Positions 1 through 7,810 of a stretch of DNA of 64,000 bases are shown here, in pieces. The DNA comes from Sphingopyxis sp. GW247-27LB (lineage in GTDB: Bacteria > Pseudomonadota > Alphaproteobacteria > Sphingomonadales > Sphingomonadaceae). Both the position numbers and the translations under genes were made by a program. The DNA is taken from positions 62,001 to 126,000 of the forward strand of contig NZ_NIWD01000002.1 in the NCBI RefSeq assembly GCF_002277025.1, in the 5' to 3' direction. The notes beneath the pieces are model-generated. The model had not been told where the DNA came from and did no database searches. It saw only the letters and a program-made list of their open reading frames with translations. How positions within the stretch are numbered: position 1 is the stretch's first letter; each line of letters opens with the position of its first letter.

Positions 1-300
1 CTGCTGACCGGTCCCACGGCGCTTGCGACCTCCACCGATCCGGTGGCGGCTGCGAAGATCGCCGTGGAATTTGCCAAGACCAACGACAAGCTCGAGATCG
101 TTGGTGGCGGCATGGGGGATGTGCTCCTCGACGTCGATGGCGTGAAGGCGCTGGCTTCGCTTCCCTCGCTCGACGAGCTCCGCGCCAAGATCATCGGTCT
201 GGTGCAGGCTCCGGCCACCAAGGTTGCGCAGATTGCCGCGGCCCCGGCGGGCCAGTTGGCGCGGGTTTTTGGCGCATATGCCGCCAAAGAAGCAGCGTGA
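1..300 (+). CDS. rplJ: 50S ribosomal protein L10 (C-terminal part)
   Basis: This is the last 99 codons of a gene that starts before the window. L10 forms the base of the L12 stalk on the large ribosomal subunit; its C-terminal helix holds the L7/L12 dimers. The visible peptide contains [18 protein letters not shown] and the alanine-rich tail ending [10 protein letters not shown], which match the L10 C-terminal region. The gene reads in frame from base 1; internal GTG at 43 is not the start. It lies 57 bases before rplL in the usual order, so the two should be cotranscribed and translationally regulated together. Confidence 0.95.
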   Translation: MLTGPTALATSTDPVAAAKIAVEFAKTNDKLEIVGGGMGDVLLDVDGVKALASLPSLDELRAKIIGLVQAPATKVAQIAAAPAGQLARVFGAYAAKEAA

Positions 301-325
301 TTTCGAACTGAACTGAAACTTACTG

Positions 326-339
326 CCGGGATATCCCGG
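326..339. promoter_or_regulatory. 14-bp perfect palindrome between rplJ and rplL
   Basis: CCGGGATATCCCGG lies in the short rplJ-rplL gap, just before the rplL ribosome binding site. It could be a small RNA hairpin affecting the higher translation that L12 needs relative to L10, or simply chance. No function is shown. Confidence 0.4.
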
Positions 340-357
340 TTCTGATGGAGAATGAAC

Positions 358-735
358 ATGGCTGATCTTGCAAAGATCGTTGAAGACCTTTCGGCGCTGA
401 CCGTCCTCGAAGCGGCTGACCTGTCGAAGCTGCTCGAAGAAAAGTGGGGCGTTTCGGCCGCCGCTGCCGTGGCGGTTGCCGCTCCGGGCGGCGCGGGCGC
501 CGCTGCTCCCGCCGCTGAAGAGAAGGACGAGTTCGACGTCATCCTGACGGGCGACGGTGGTCAGAAGATCAACGTCATCAAGGAAGTCCGCGCGATCACC
601 GGCCTGGGTCTTGGCGAAGCCAAGGCGCTCGTCGAAGGCGCGCCGAAGGCCGTCAAGGAAGGCGTGAACAAGGCCGAAGCCGAAGAGCTGAAGAAGAAGC
701 TCGAAGCCGCCGGCGCGACCGTCGAACTGAAGTAA
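358..735 (+). CDS. rplL: 50S ribosomal protein L7/L12
   Basis: L7/L12 is the multicopy stalk protein that recruits translation factors to the ribosome. The 125-residue product has the N-terminal dimerisation helix ([20 protein letters not shown]), the alanine-rich hinge around residues 36-55, and the C-terminal domain with the conserved [20 protein letters not shown] stretch and the GATVELK end. Two ATGs lie close together (352 and 358). The second is chosen because GGAG at 347-350 then has a normal 7-base spacing, and because L12 proteins start MADL. A strong terminator follows at 786. Confidence 0.97.
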   Translation: MADLAKIVEDLSALTVLEAADLSKLLEEKWGVSAAAAVAVAAPGGAGAAAPAAEEKDEFDVILTGDGGQKINVIKEVRAITGLGLGEAKALVEGAPKAVKEGVNKAEAEELKKKLEAAGATVELK

Positions 736-785
736 TTCGGTTCGCGGACGGGGGCCGGTTCGCCGGCTCTGTTCCGATGAAAAGA

Positions 786-819
786 AAAAGGGCGGTGCCG
801 CGAGGCACCGCCCTTTTTT
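786..819 (+). terminator. rho-independent terminator after rplL
   Basis: A 9-bp stem GGCGGTGCC / GGCACCGCC (791-799 and 804-812) with a GCGA loop is followed by six T. A-rich sequence before it makes it workable on the minus strand too, where it would end the convergent gene that stops at 841. Confidence 0.9.
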
Positions 820-840
820 CATGGCGTTCCAGCGGAGCGA

Positions 841-1878
841 TCAGCGACGGGTCCAGCCAGGGCGAAGATCGCCGGAGCGGCCGCGGGCGGGCTCGGGGCG
901 GCGCACTTCCTGCTCGACCGGCGCGGGTTCGACGCGGTGCGAGATTTCCCACGCGCTCGCGGGCTTGCGGCGCAGGTCCTTCTGCCCGGCCAGCGTGTCC
1001 TCATAGGCCTGGCGCTCCTGCTGATCGAGGAAGCGCGCACGTTTCAGTCGCTTGGCAAGGGTAGCGAACGGATTGTCGGGCGTCGGCCCGGCGAGCGCCA
1101 TCGCTTCGTGGCGACCCATGCTGCCGTGCGGCGCCGCGGCGAAAGCCGGCGTGGAGCGCGGCTCGGGCGGTGCGGCGGGCGCAACCGGCTCGGCGGCGGG
1201 CGGGCTATAGGGGACCGCTTCGGCCGCCGCCATCTCCTCGTAACTCATGCCTTCGTCGATCGCTTCGCCCGCGTGGCGGCGGCGGCGGGCAAAGGCAAGG
1301 CCGGCACCGCCGACGATCAGCAGCGCGGCGGCACCGCCCGCCAGCTCCCAGGGAAAATCACCGTCGGCCGGGGCGGCCGTTTCGACCGGAGCCGGCACGG
1401 CGTCGGCGACCGGTTCGGGCAGGGTCGTCATGGGCGCGGTTGTCGATCCGGCTTCCGTTCCAGACACCGCATCGGCCGACGCTTCGGCAGGGGCGGGCGC
1501 GGCGGCTTTCGGCGAAGCGGCGGGGGCCCGTTCGGCGCTGCGCTGGCGGGGCGCGGGGCGCTCGGCGCGCTCGGACGCCGTCGAGGCGGCGGGCGCCTCG
1601 GCCTTGGGCGCGGGCTCGTCGGGAACGGGCGGCAGGTCGAGCGGCACGCGGATGACGGGCTTGGGCGCCGGCGTTTGCGCGGTCTGCTGCGCCGGGGCGG
1701 GTGCTGTCGGGTTGGGTGCAGGGGCAGGCGCCGGGGCTGCGACCGGCGGCGGCGTGCCGACGGGCGAGGTCATCGGAACGGTCGGGGTCTCCTGCGCCAA
1801 AGCGGCGGGAGCGGAGAGAGCCAGGAACGCGGCAATCGCGCTCATGGCGGGGCGGGAGAGGGGAATATTCTTTGTCAT
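841..1878 (-). CDS. proline/alanine-rich single-pass membrane protein, unknown function
   Basis: Not recognised as a named family. The 345-residue product has a signal peptide (about residues 1-29, ending ALAQ), a long Pro/Ala/Glu-rich, probably disordered region (30-175), one transmembrane segment (about 178-197), a positively charged RRRRH stop-transfer signal, and a charged cytoplasmic tail with an EAMALAGPTPDNPFATL segment and an Arg-rich end. The low-complexity periplasmic part suggests a wall-spanning spacer. The ATG at 1878 is chosen because the signal peptide starts there; no clear ribosome binding site is seen, and the frame stays open further upstream into what looks like shadow sequence. 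It converges on the rplL terminator. Confidence 0.7.
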   Translation of the reverse strand: MTKNIPLSRPAMSAIAAFLALSAPAALAQETPTVPMTSPVGTPPPVAAPAPAPAPNPTAPAPAQQTAQTPAPKPVIRVPLDLPPVPDEPAPKAEAPAASTASERAERPAPRQRSAERAPAASPKAAAPAPAEASADAVSGTEAGSTTAPMTTLPEPVADAVPAPVETAAPADGDFPWELAGGAAALLIVGGAGLAFARRRRHAGEAIDEGMSYEEMAAAEAVPYSPPAAEPVAPAAPPEPRSTPAFAAAPHGSMGRHEAMALAGPTPDNPFATLAKRLKRARFLDQQERQAYEDTLAGQKDLRRKPASAWEISHRVEPAPVEQEVRRPEPARGRSGDLRPGWTRR

Positions 1879-2009
1879 GGCGAAGGAGAAACGAGCGGCG
1901 CTCGCAAAGTGCTGCCGAAAAGCGCCGGTTTTCGCGATGAACGGTGGCCGCCGGGCGGCTGGACGAAGAATCGGGCCCCCTTCGTCGTGTCCAAGAACCG
2001 CTTTTGCGG

Positions 2010-3521
2010 TCAGCCGAGCGCGGCGGCTTCGTGCTTGTCGAGCGTTGTCGATGCCGCTGCGGAGATCGCGGCGCCGACGAGCGCCATGTCGCGGTCGAGC
2101 CGGTCGTCGAGTGCGGGATCGGGCAGGGCGGCAAGCTCCGCGATCAGCGGCATCGACAGCGACAGGCGCAGCGTGCCGGCGGCACGGCCGTCGGACATCC
2201 GGTGAGTGCGGACGGGTTGCCCCAGCCGCACCTCGCGTCCCAGCCAGAGGCGCGAGCGGCGGGCGATATGGCCGTGTATCGTGCGCGCGGCGTCGAAGTC
2301 GCAATCGGGCCAGCGCGCGGTGAGATCGAGCGTGCGCAGCGTCTCGGTGGCGAGGCAGGCCGTGCCGGTGCCCGGCACCTCGGCGAGCTCGAGCCGCTGC
2401 GCGAGCCGGGCGGCGTGGTGACCGAAACGCGCGGCGACGGCGCCCGCGCGCTCGGCGGGCAGCGCGGCGAAGCGCTCGAGCTCGATCATCGCCGCTTCGA
2501 GCCGCAGCAGCAGGCCGAAATTGCCCGACGCGGGTAGCGCGTCGGCGCCCGGCCAGTCGGCGGGCCATTCGGCGCGGTTCGCGATCCGGCGGTAGCCGAC
2601 GGGTAGCGGCAGCGCCCGTTCCCGCATCGCTTCGGGAATCAGCGCGAAGCCGCTGAAGGGTGGGCCGCCCGCGAATTTCGACCCGGTGAGCAGGACGACG
2701 CAGCCGAGCGCGAGATATTGCCGGATCGCCGCGGCGGCGATGCGGAGCTGGCAGGCATCGACGACGATCGTGACCGCATCGCCGTGCGTCGCGACGAGCC
2801 GCTCGACGTCGGCGAGCACGGGCAGCGTCAGGCCTGATTTCGACCCGTGCACGACATGCACCACCGCGCGGCGGCCGCGCGTGGCGGCGCGCTCGATATG
2901 GAGCGACAGTTCGGCGGCGACGGCGGCCGAGGCGCGCGGCGCTCCCGCCGCGTCGCGGATGGCGACGTCGACGAGCTCGGTTCCCGCGAAGGCGGGGTCG
3001 ATCGCGGCCTGCGCGACGACGCGCGCGCCCGTCGCGGTCTCGCCCGCGAAGAAGCGGCCCGCCGCGCTGTGGACGCAGCCGCTGCCGACCTCGTCGCGCC
3101 CGAGCAGGACCGCGGTGACCGGCCGCCCGTCGTGCCGCGCGGCGAGCCCCGCATATTCGAGGTCGGTGCCCGACGCCGCGAACACGATCGCGGTGTCGGT
3201 AAGGCCGAAATAGGCGGCGAGCTTGAAGCGCAGGATCGCCAGCCCCTCGGCATAATCCTCGTCGGCGACGGGGCGGTCGAGGCGCGTGCCCCAGCGCGCG
3301 GCGAGTGTGTCGAACGCCGGGCGCGAAATGCTGCTGATCGTCGACGAACCATAAGCGAGCGCGTCCGACGGCAGCACGCTGGCGTAATATAGGTTGCAGC
3401 CGCTGGCGTCGGGCCGGATGCGGGCGTCGCCGCCGCTCACCAGCGCGGACGCGAGCCGGGCGGCGTCGCGGGGCCAGGGCGCTGCGCGGCCTTGGTGGGA
3501 TGCGGACGCGGTGAGCAGCAT
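2010..3521 (-). CDS. PLP-dependent fold-type I enzyme (aminotransferase class V-like)
   Basis: A 503-residue protein with the layout of a fold-type I pyridoxal-phosphate enzyme: FAASGTDLEY near residue 114 (phosphate-binding turn), VVDACQLR with Asp255 (contacts the pyridine nitrogen), and LLTGSKFAGGPPFSGF with Lys282 as the likely Schiff-base lysine. VVHVVHGSKSG near 221-230 is also conserved-looking. No signal peptide is seen, so it should be cytoplasmic. The reaction cannot be told; desulfurase, lyase or transaminase are all possible. It is divergent from an ATP-grasp ligase 129 bases away that is coupled to a nucleotidyltransferase, which suggests one pathway. The start at 3521 has AAAGG upstream. 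It is longer than typical class V enzymes (about 400 residues). Confidence 0.75.
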   Translation of the reverse strand: MLLTASASHQGRAAPWPRDAARLASALVSGGDARIRPDASGCNLYYASVLPSDALAYGSSTISSISRPAFDTLAARWGTRLDRPVADEDYAEGLAILRFKLAAYFGLTDTAIVFAASGTDLEYAGLAARHDGRPVTAVLLGRDEVGSGCVHSAAGRFFAGETATGARVVAQAAIDPAFAGTELVDVAIRDAAGAPRASAAVAAELSLHIERAATRGRRAVVHVVHGSKSGLTLPVLADVERLVATHGDAVTIVVDACQLRIAAAAIRQYLALGCVVLLTGSKFAGGPPFSGFALIPEAMRERALPLPVGYRRIANRAEWPADWPGADALPASGNFGLLLRLEAAMIELERFAALPAERAGAVAARFGHHAARLAQRLELAEVPGTGTACLATETLRTLDLTARWPDCDFDAARTIHGHIARRSRLWLGREVRLGQPVRTHRMSDGRAAGTLRLSLSMPLIAELAALPDPALDDRLDRDMALVGAAISAAASTTLDKHEAAALG

Positions 3522-3567
3522 GAGGGGCCTTTCCGGAAGAGGAGCCTCGGCCGGGCTAGCGCGCCAA

Positions 3568-3607
3568 GATGACAGTGATTTGGCGTTTCGGTTTCAGCGC
3601 TGTCATC
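3568..3607. promoter_or_regulatory. inverted repeat in the PLP-enzyme / ATP-grasp divergent promoter
   Basis: GATGACAG (3568-3575) and CTGTCATC (3600-3607) are perfect inverted arms 24 bases apart, in the 129-base gap between two divergent genes. A further GGTCATG follows at about 3612. It could be a shared operator; nothing shows which protein would bind. Confidence 0.35.
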
Positions 3608-3650
3608 GAACGGTCATGCCCCTGCAACCTGGCTGTGGTCGGATCGCAAC

Positions 3651-4682
3651 ATGCAAACGACCGACCTCGTCCCGACCCGGCTGCCCGATCGCCTTCGCGA
3701 TACGCAGCGGCTTCTGTTCATCGCCAAGCACGCCCGCTGGACCGGGGGCCTGCACCCCGAAGACGGCAATCACGCCCTCTACCACCGCGAGGTGCGCGAG
3801 ATATTGGAGGGGCTGGGCCTGCGACTGTCGGTGGCGGACAGCTATGCCGCGCTGTTCGACCGGCCCGACGCCGACTTCGTCTTTCCGCTGCTCAACCGCG
3901 GCGGCTTCTTCAATTCGGAGATGCTGCTGCCGCTGCTCTGCAACCGCGTCGGCCTTTCCTATGTGGGTGCCTCGCCGATCGTGCGCGGGCTGTCGGACGA
4001 CAAGCATCTGACCAAGCTGGAGGCGGCGGCGCGCGGCGTGCCGACCGCGCCCTGGACGCTGTTCCGCCGCGGCGCGCCGGTCGACGTCGCGCGCTGCCCG
4101 CCCGCGCGGCGCTGGGTCATCAAGCCGAACAACAGCTCGGCCTCGTGGGGGATTCGCGACGCGCACGACCGCGGCGAGCTGGCGCAGGCAGTGGCCGAGA
4201 TCCACGCGCTCGACCATGACGCGATCGTCGAACCCTTCATCGACGGCAGCGATGTCGAGGTGCCGGTGATCACGGTAGGCGGCGCGCCCGCTATCCTGCC
4301 GATGATGATCTTCGAGCAGACCGATCCGACGCACCTTCGAACCTATCAGGAGAAGCGCGACCTCGTCGACCGCAGCGCCAAATACAGCCTGCGGCTGTTC
4401 GACGACGCCGAACTGGAGGCGCGGATCGCCGCCCATGTAGAGCAGATGGTCGAGGTCTTTCGGCCGTTCGACTATGGCCGTTTCGAGTTCCGGGTCGATT
4501 TCGCGAGCGGCGAGGTGCGGCTGCTCGAGGTCAATCTGAACTGTAACCTCTGGTCCGAGAAGGTCTTCGGCCGCGCGGCGGTGGCGGCGGGCTTCACCCA
4601 GGCCGACCTGATCGAGACGATCGTCGCCGAAAGCATGATCCGGCAGGTAGAGGCCGCCGGCGCGCGGCGCGACGCCGCATGA
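3651..4682 (+). CDS. ATP-grasp ligase, D-Ala-D-Ala ligase-like fold
   Basis: A 343-residue ATP-grasp protein. Visible signatures are RWVIKPNNSSASWGI (ATP-binding lysine and loop, about residues 154-168), AIVEPFIDGSDVEVPVI (the E-F-I-x-G-x-E-like segment), and FEFRVDF...LLEVNLNCNLW near the C-terminus (metal-binding Glu/Asn). Such enzymes join a carboxylate to an amine or another nucleophile through an acyl phosphate. The N-terminal region does not match amino acids usual for Ddl itself, and no cell-wall genes are adjacent, so a peptide-like ligase for a small metabolite is likelier. Its stop overlaps the next start by four bases (ATGA at 4679), so the two genes are translationally coupled. 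Confidence 0.8.
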   Translation: MQTTDLVPTRLPDRLRDTQRLLFIAKHARWTGGLHPEDGNHALYHREVREILEGLGLRLSVADSYAALFDRPDADFVFPLLNRGGFFNSEMLLPLLCNRVGLSYVGASPIVRGLSDDKHLTKLEAAARGVPTAPWTLFRRGAPVDVARCPPARRWVIKPNNSSASWGIRDAHDRGELAQAVAEIHALDHDAIVEPFIDGSDVEVPVITVGGAPAILPMMIFEQTDPTHLRTYQEKRDLVDRSAKYSLRLFDDAELEARIAAHVEQMVEVFRPFDYGRFEFRVDFASGEVRLLEVNLNCNLWSEKVFGRAAVAAGFTQADLIETIVAESMIRQVEAAGARRDAA

Positions 4683-5540
4683 CCGGCTCGATCCTGATCC
4701 TGGCCGGCCGCCGCCCCGGGGCGGTCGACGCGCTCGCGGCGGCGCACGGCGTCGCCGACAAATGCCTGGTGCCCGTCGCCGGGCGGCCGATGATCGCGCA
4801 TGTCCTCGACAGTGCGGCGGCAAGCGGTGCCGAGCGGATCTTCGTGTCGACGCACCACACCACGCTTCTCGAAGACATCGACGATCGGGTCATCGCCGCG
4901 CTGGGCGAGCGGCTGGTCGTGGTTCCCGCCGCCGATAATCTCGCGGACTCGGTGCTCGCGGTCGCCGGCCTCGCGGCTTTTCCGCTGCTGATCACCACCG
5001 CCGACAATTGCCTGCTCACCCCCGACACGATCGCCGAGATCGGCCGCGAAGCGGCGCGGCTCGGCGCCGGCGCGGGGGGTCGCGCTCGCGCGGCGCGAGG
5101 ATGTGCTCGCGGTCCATCCCGAGGGACAGCGGCGCTTCTATGAATTTTCGGATGTCGCGGTGTCGAACTGCAACGCCTATTGGATCGGCGACCGCGGTGC
5201 GCTGAAGGCCGCCGAGGCGTTTCGCGGCGGCGGCCAGTTCGTCAAGAAGCCGATCCGGGTGATGCAGGCCTTCGGGCTGATCAACCTGCTGCGCTTCCGC
5301 TTCGGGCTCGGCCCGATCCACCACATCTTCCGCCGCATCTCGCGCCAGTTGAAGGTCGACATCGCTCCGCTGCTGGTCAGCGACGGGCAGACGGCGATCG
5401 ACGTCGACAACGAACGCTCGCTGCGCGTCACCGAGACGCTGATGGGGCGCCGGGCCGCGGTCAGTCCGCGACCCAGTTTCCGTGAAAGCCCGGCGGCACC
5501 CGATGCGGCAGATGCACGACGGCTTGCGGCGGTCCCATAA
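4679..5540 (+). pseudogene. MobA-like nucleotidyltransferase, interrupted by a frameshift
   Basis: The first frame (from ATG 4679) has a nucleotidyltransferase start: ILILAGRRPGAVDAL, then DKCLVPVAGRPMIAHVL (signature lysine) and LLITTADNCLL (metal-binding Asp). This frame leaves the family pattern at a run of six G at 5074-5079. Dropping one G continues as GVALARREDVLAVHPEGQRRFYEF and then SNCNAYWIGD in the next frame, to a stop at 5540, giving about 286 residues. The gene is therefore either a recent pseudogene, a phase-variable gene, or carries a sequencing indel. The family transfers NMP to sugar or alcohol phosphates. Its last 80 bases overlap the end of the convergent carotenoid oxygenase gene. 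It is coupled to the preceding ATP-grasp gene. Confidence 0.75.
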
Positions 5541-6900
5541 AGTCGTCGGCGTTCAGGATCATGAGGTCGGTGGTCTCGTCGTTCCTGTCGACGACGAGGC
5601 CGACCAGCCAGCCGTCATCCTCGGCCCCTTCGGTAGCGCGCGGCACGAAGACGAACTCGCCGGGGTGGCGGCCGGGGCCGAAATCGCGCGTCTCGGTGAT
5701 CCCGCGTTCGAGGTCGTGGCGGAACAGGCGGGTGTCGGCGATCGCCAGCTCGCCCGGCCCGTCGGGTAGCGCGACGCTGTAGACATAGCGATAGGGCCGC
5801 GTCGTCCGCCGCTCGTCGTAGCGCGGGAATTCCTGGTTGTGATCGTGGATGACGGCGCGGGTCGTGGTGCCCGCGGCCGGATCGATCGTCCAGCGCTCCA
5901 TGCGCGAGCGCGGGCTGTCGGGGCCGCGTTTCGATTCCGCGAACATCGTCTCGTGCGCGGCGACATCGACGATCACCTTACCGTCCGCCGTCTCGAACGC
6001 GTTGGCGGGGTGGAAGACATAGCAGGGGTCGACCGGCACCCAGACGATCTCGCTGCCCGCGCCGGTGCGCGGGAGAAGGCCGACGCGCGCCGGGTGCGCC
6101 TCGTTCCACGCATAGGGGAAGCGATAGCCCGCGAGCAGCGACTTCATCGAGAAGGTCACGGGCAGATCGAAGACGAGGACGTAATTCTGCGTGATCGCGC
6201 AGTCGTGGATCGACGGGCCGTCGGCGACCGCGACCGCTTCCTCGCGGATCACATGCGCGTTGGCGTCGAGCACGACGTGCCACACCTTGTTGGGCTGCTC
6301 GCCCTGATAGGTGATCGCGTGCGTTTCGCCCGCGAAGGGGTCGTGGTGCGGATGCGCCGTGTAGGGGCCGGCGAGCGTGCCGTCGAAAGGGTTGTGCGCG
6401 ATGGTGTCCAGCGTGTCCGACATTTCGACCGGCTTGCCCCCCGCCTCGACGATCGCGAAGGTGCGGCCGGCGAGGCCGACGACATTGGTGTTGGGCGCGT
6501 CGAAGCCCTCGGCGCGCGGGCCGGGAGGTATCTCCTCGCCGAGCTTCGCGCACGCCTCGGCACCGCGCACCCAGCGGTTGCGATACCAGAGCGCGGCGCC
6601 GCCCTCGATGCGGATGCCGTGGACCATGCCGGCGCCCGTGAACCAGTGATAGCTCGCGGGATCGGGGGGGAGAGCCGGGTTGGGACCGTTGCGCAGATAG
6701 CGGCCGGAGAGCGCCGTGGGGATCTCGCCCTCGACGCGCAGTTCCTCGAGGGTGAACTCCTCGGTCATCGGCTTGTGGATGCCGGTGAGATACGGATGGG
6801 CGTCGGTGGGGCGGGGGAGGCGCTTGCGGTTGAAGTCGGCGACCTTGCCGATGCCTTTGGTCACCGCGCTGCGGATCAGGGTTTCGACGTTGCTGGCCAT
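5461..6900 (-). CDS. carotenoid cleavage oxygenase (RPE65 / lignostilbene dioxygenase family)
   Basis: A 479-residue non-haem iron oxygenase that splits a C=C bond of a carotenoid, apocarotenoid or stilbene. The four iron-binding histidines of the seven-bladed propeller are visible: His183 in TAHPHHDP, His232 in SIHDCAITQNY, His297 in CYVFHPANAF and His473 in GFHGNW at the extreme C-terminus. YLRNGPNPALPP and WFTGAGMVHGIRI near the N-terminus are also family hallmarks. The start at 6900 follows AAGGAG, so the longer open frame upstream is not coding. It is divergent from a TetR regulator 84 bases away, whose likely operators cover its promoter. No carotenoid biosynthesis genes are nearby. The substrate cannot be told. 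Confidence 0.92.
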   Translation of the reverse strand: MASNVETLIRSAVTKGIGKVADFNRKRLPRPTDAHPYLTGIHKPMTEEFTLEELRVEGEIPTALSGRYLRNGPNPALPPDPASYHWFTGAGMVHGIRIEGGAALWYRNRWVRGAEACAKLGEEIPPGPRAEGFDAPNTNVVGLAGRTFAIVEAGGKPVEMSDTLDTIAHNPFDGTLAGPYTAHPHHDPFAGETHAITYQGEQPNKVWHVVLDANAHVIREEAVAVADGPSIHDCAITQNYVLVFDLPVTFSMKSLLAGYRFPYAWNEAHPARVGLLPRTGAGSEIVWVPVDPCYVFHPANAFETADGKVIVDVAAHETMFAESKRGPDSPRSRMERWTIDPAAGTTTRAVIHDHNQEFPRYDERRTTRPYRYVYSVALPDGPGELAIADTRLFRHDLERGITETRDFGPGRHPGEFVFVPRATEGAEDDGWLVGLVVDRNDETTDLMILNADDFMGPPQAVVHLPHRVPPGFHGNWVAD

Positions 6901-6967
6901 GACGCTTCTCCTTAAGCCGGAAGTTGGCGAAGGTGCCGCGGAGCGTGGGTTGCGGAACCGACTCGCA

Positions 6968-7016
6968 ATGTTTACAGTGGAAACATGATGGCGAACAAAG
7001 ATAACAGTGTCAACAT
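6968..7016. promoter_or_regulatory. twin operator-like sites at the carotenoid oxygenase / TetR promoter
   Basis: Site 1 (6968-6986) is the inverted repeat ATGTTTACAGTGGAAACAT. Site 2 (7000-7016), read on the minus strand, is ATGTTGACACTGTTATC, sharing ATGTTxACAxTG with site 1. Their centres lie about 31 bases apart, close to three helical turns. Both overlap the first codons of the TetR gene and the likely minus-strand promoter, as expected for autoregulation plus control of the oxygenase. Confidence 0.55.
6985..7013 (-). promoter_or_regulatory. sigma-70-type promoter for the carotenoid oxygenase gene
   Basis: On the minus strand a perfect TTGACA (7013-7008) is followed after 17 bases by CATCAT (6990-6985, four of six matches to the -10 consensus). 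Transcription would start near 6978 and run into the oxygenase gene. The -35 lies inside operator site 2 and the -10 overlaps the TetR start codon. Confidence 0.5.
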
Positions 7017-7596
7017 AAAAGATGCGCCCGCGAAGGCCGGGCGCGCTTACCATCATGGCGACCTGCGCGCGGCGGTGATCGCGGCGGGGCTCGAGCGGCT
7101 CGCCGGAGGCGACGCGGGCGAGCTGGGGCTGCGCGCGCTGGCGCGCGATGTGGGGGTCAGCGCGACCGCGCTCTATCGGCATTTCCCCGACAAGGAGGCG
7201 CTGCTCGATGCGCTCGCCGAGGAAGGGCTGCGGCGATTGGGCGCGCTGCAGGCGCAGGCGTGGCTGAAGGCGGGCGGCGGGCGCGCGGGGTTCAAGGCGA
7301 CCGGCATCGCCTATGTCCGCTTCGCGCATGACGAGCCCGCGCTGTTCCGCCTGAGCTTCACGCGCCAGATGCCTGAGCGCAAGGGCGAGGATGAGGGCGA
7401 CGGCGGCGAGGTCGCCTATAATCTGCTGCGCGCCGGGGTGGGCGAGGTGTTCCCGGCGGAGTCGGTCGACGCCGCCGCGCTCCACGCCTGGGCGCTGGTC
7501 CACGGCCTCGCGATGCTGGTGCTCGACCGGCGCGTCGACTGGGACGAGGCGATGGTCGCGCGGGTGGTCGGGCTGACCTTCGGCGGGGTGGATTGA
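6985..7596 (+). CDS. TetR/AcrR-family transcriptional regulator
   Basis: A 203-residue repressor-type protein. The helix-turn-helix lies at about residues 25-65: HHGDLRAAVIAAGLERL then LALARDVGVSATALYRHFPDKEALLDALA-like sequence, the classic TetR pattern. The C-terminal half resembles the ligand-binding domain of small TetR proteins, including an AYVRFAHDEPALFRLSF segment that is common in this family. It is divergent from the carotenoid oxygenase and very probably controls it in response to a hydrophobic ligand. ATG at 6985 or 6988 may be the start; no strong ribosome binding site is visible and the first codons overlap operator-like sequence. Confidence 0.9.
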   Translation: MMANKDNSVNIKDAPAKAGRAYHHGDLRAAVIAAGLERLAGGDAGELGLRALARDVGVSATALYRHFPDKEALLDALAEEGLRRLGALQAQAWLKAGGGRAGFKATGIAYVRFAHDEPALFRLSFTRQMPERKGEDEGDGGEVAYNLLRAGVGEVFPAESVDAAALHAWALVHGLAMLVLDRRVDWDEAMVARVVGLTFGGVD

Positions 7597-7649
7597 GGGA
7601 TCGGTTCGGGCGCTGGCGGATGGCGGTTTCGGGGTGGATTTGAGCCATT

Positions 7650-7759
7650 CCCCTCCCTTTTAGGGAGGGGTTAGGGGTGGGTGCGCGAGCGGAGCGAGCC
7701 CACAAAGGACGCCGCCTTCGGCGGCTACCCACCCCCAGCCCCTCCCTAAAAGGGAGGGG
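7650..7759. repeat. nested double-hairpin intergenic repeat (CCCCTCCC family), copy 1
   Basis: Two 21-base near-palindromes, CCCCTCCCTTTTAGGGAGGGG (7650-7670) and CCCCTCCCTAAAAGGGAGGGG (7739-7759), are themselves inverted copies, and the stretches inside them (TTAGGGGTGGGT and ACCCACCCCCAG) also pair. The whole can fold as two small hairpins or one long one. Similar architecture is found at 22402, 36681 and 40846. It occupies the gap between the TetR gene and the next terminator. Confidence 0.85.
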
Positions 7760-7810
7760 AGAAGCTATGGCCGAAACCGGCCGAAAGCTCCTTCGCTCCA
7801 TGCGCAAGCA

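Noticed and set aside
841-2568. Longer 575-codon start for the proline-rich protein
   Set aside because: The region above 1878 is the frame shadow of the upstream gene end; the signal peptide and conserved start are at 1878.
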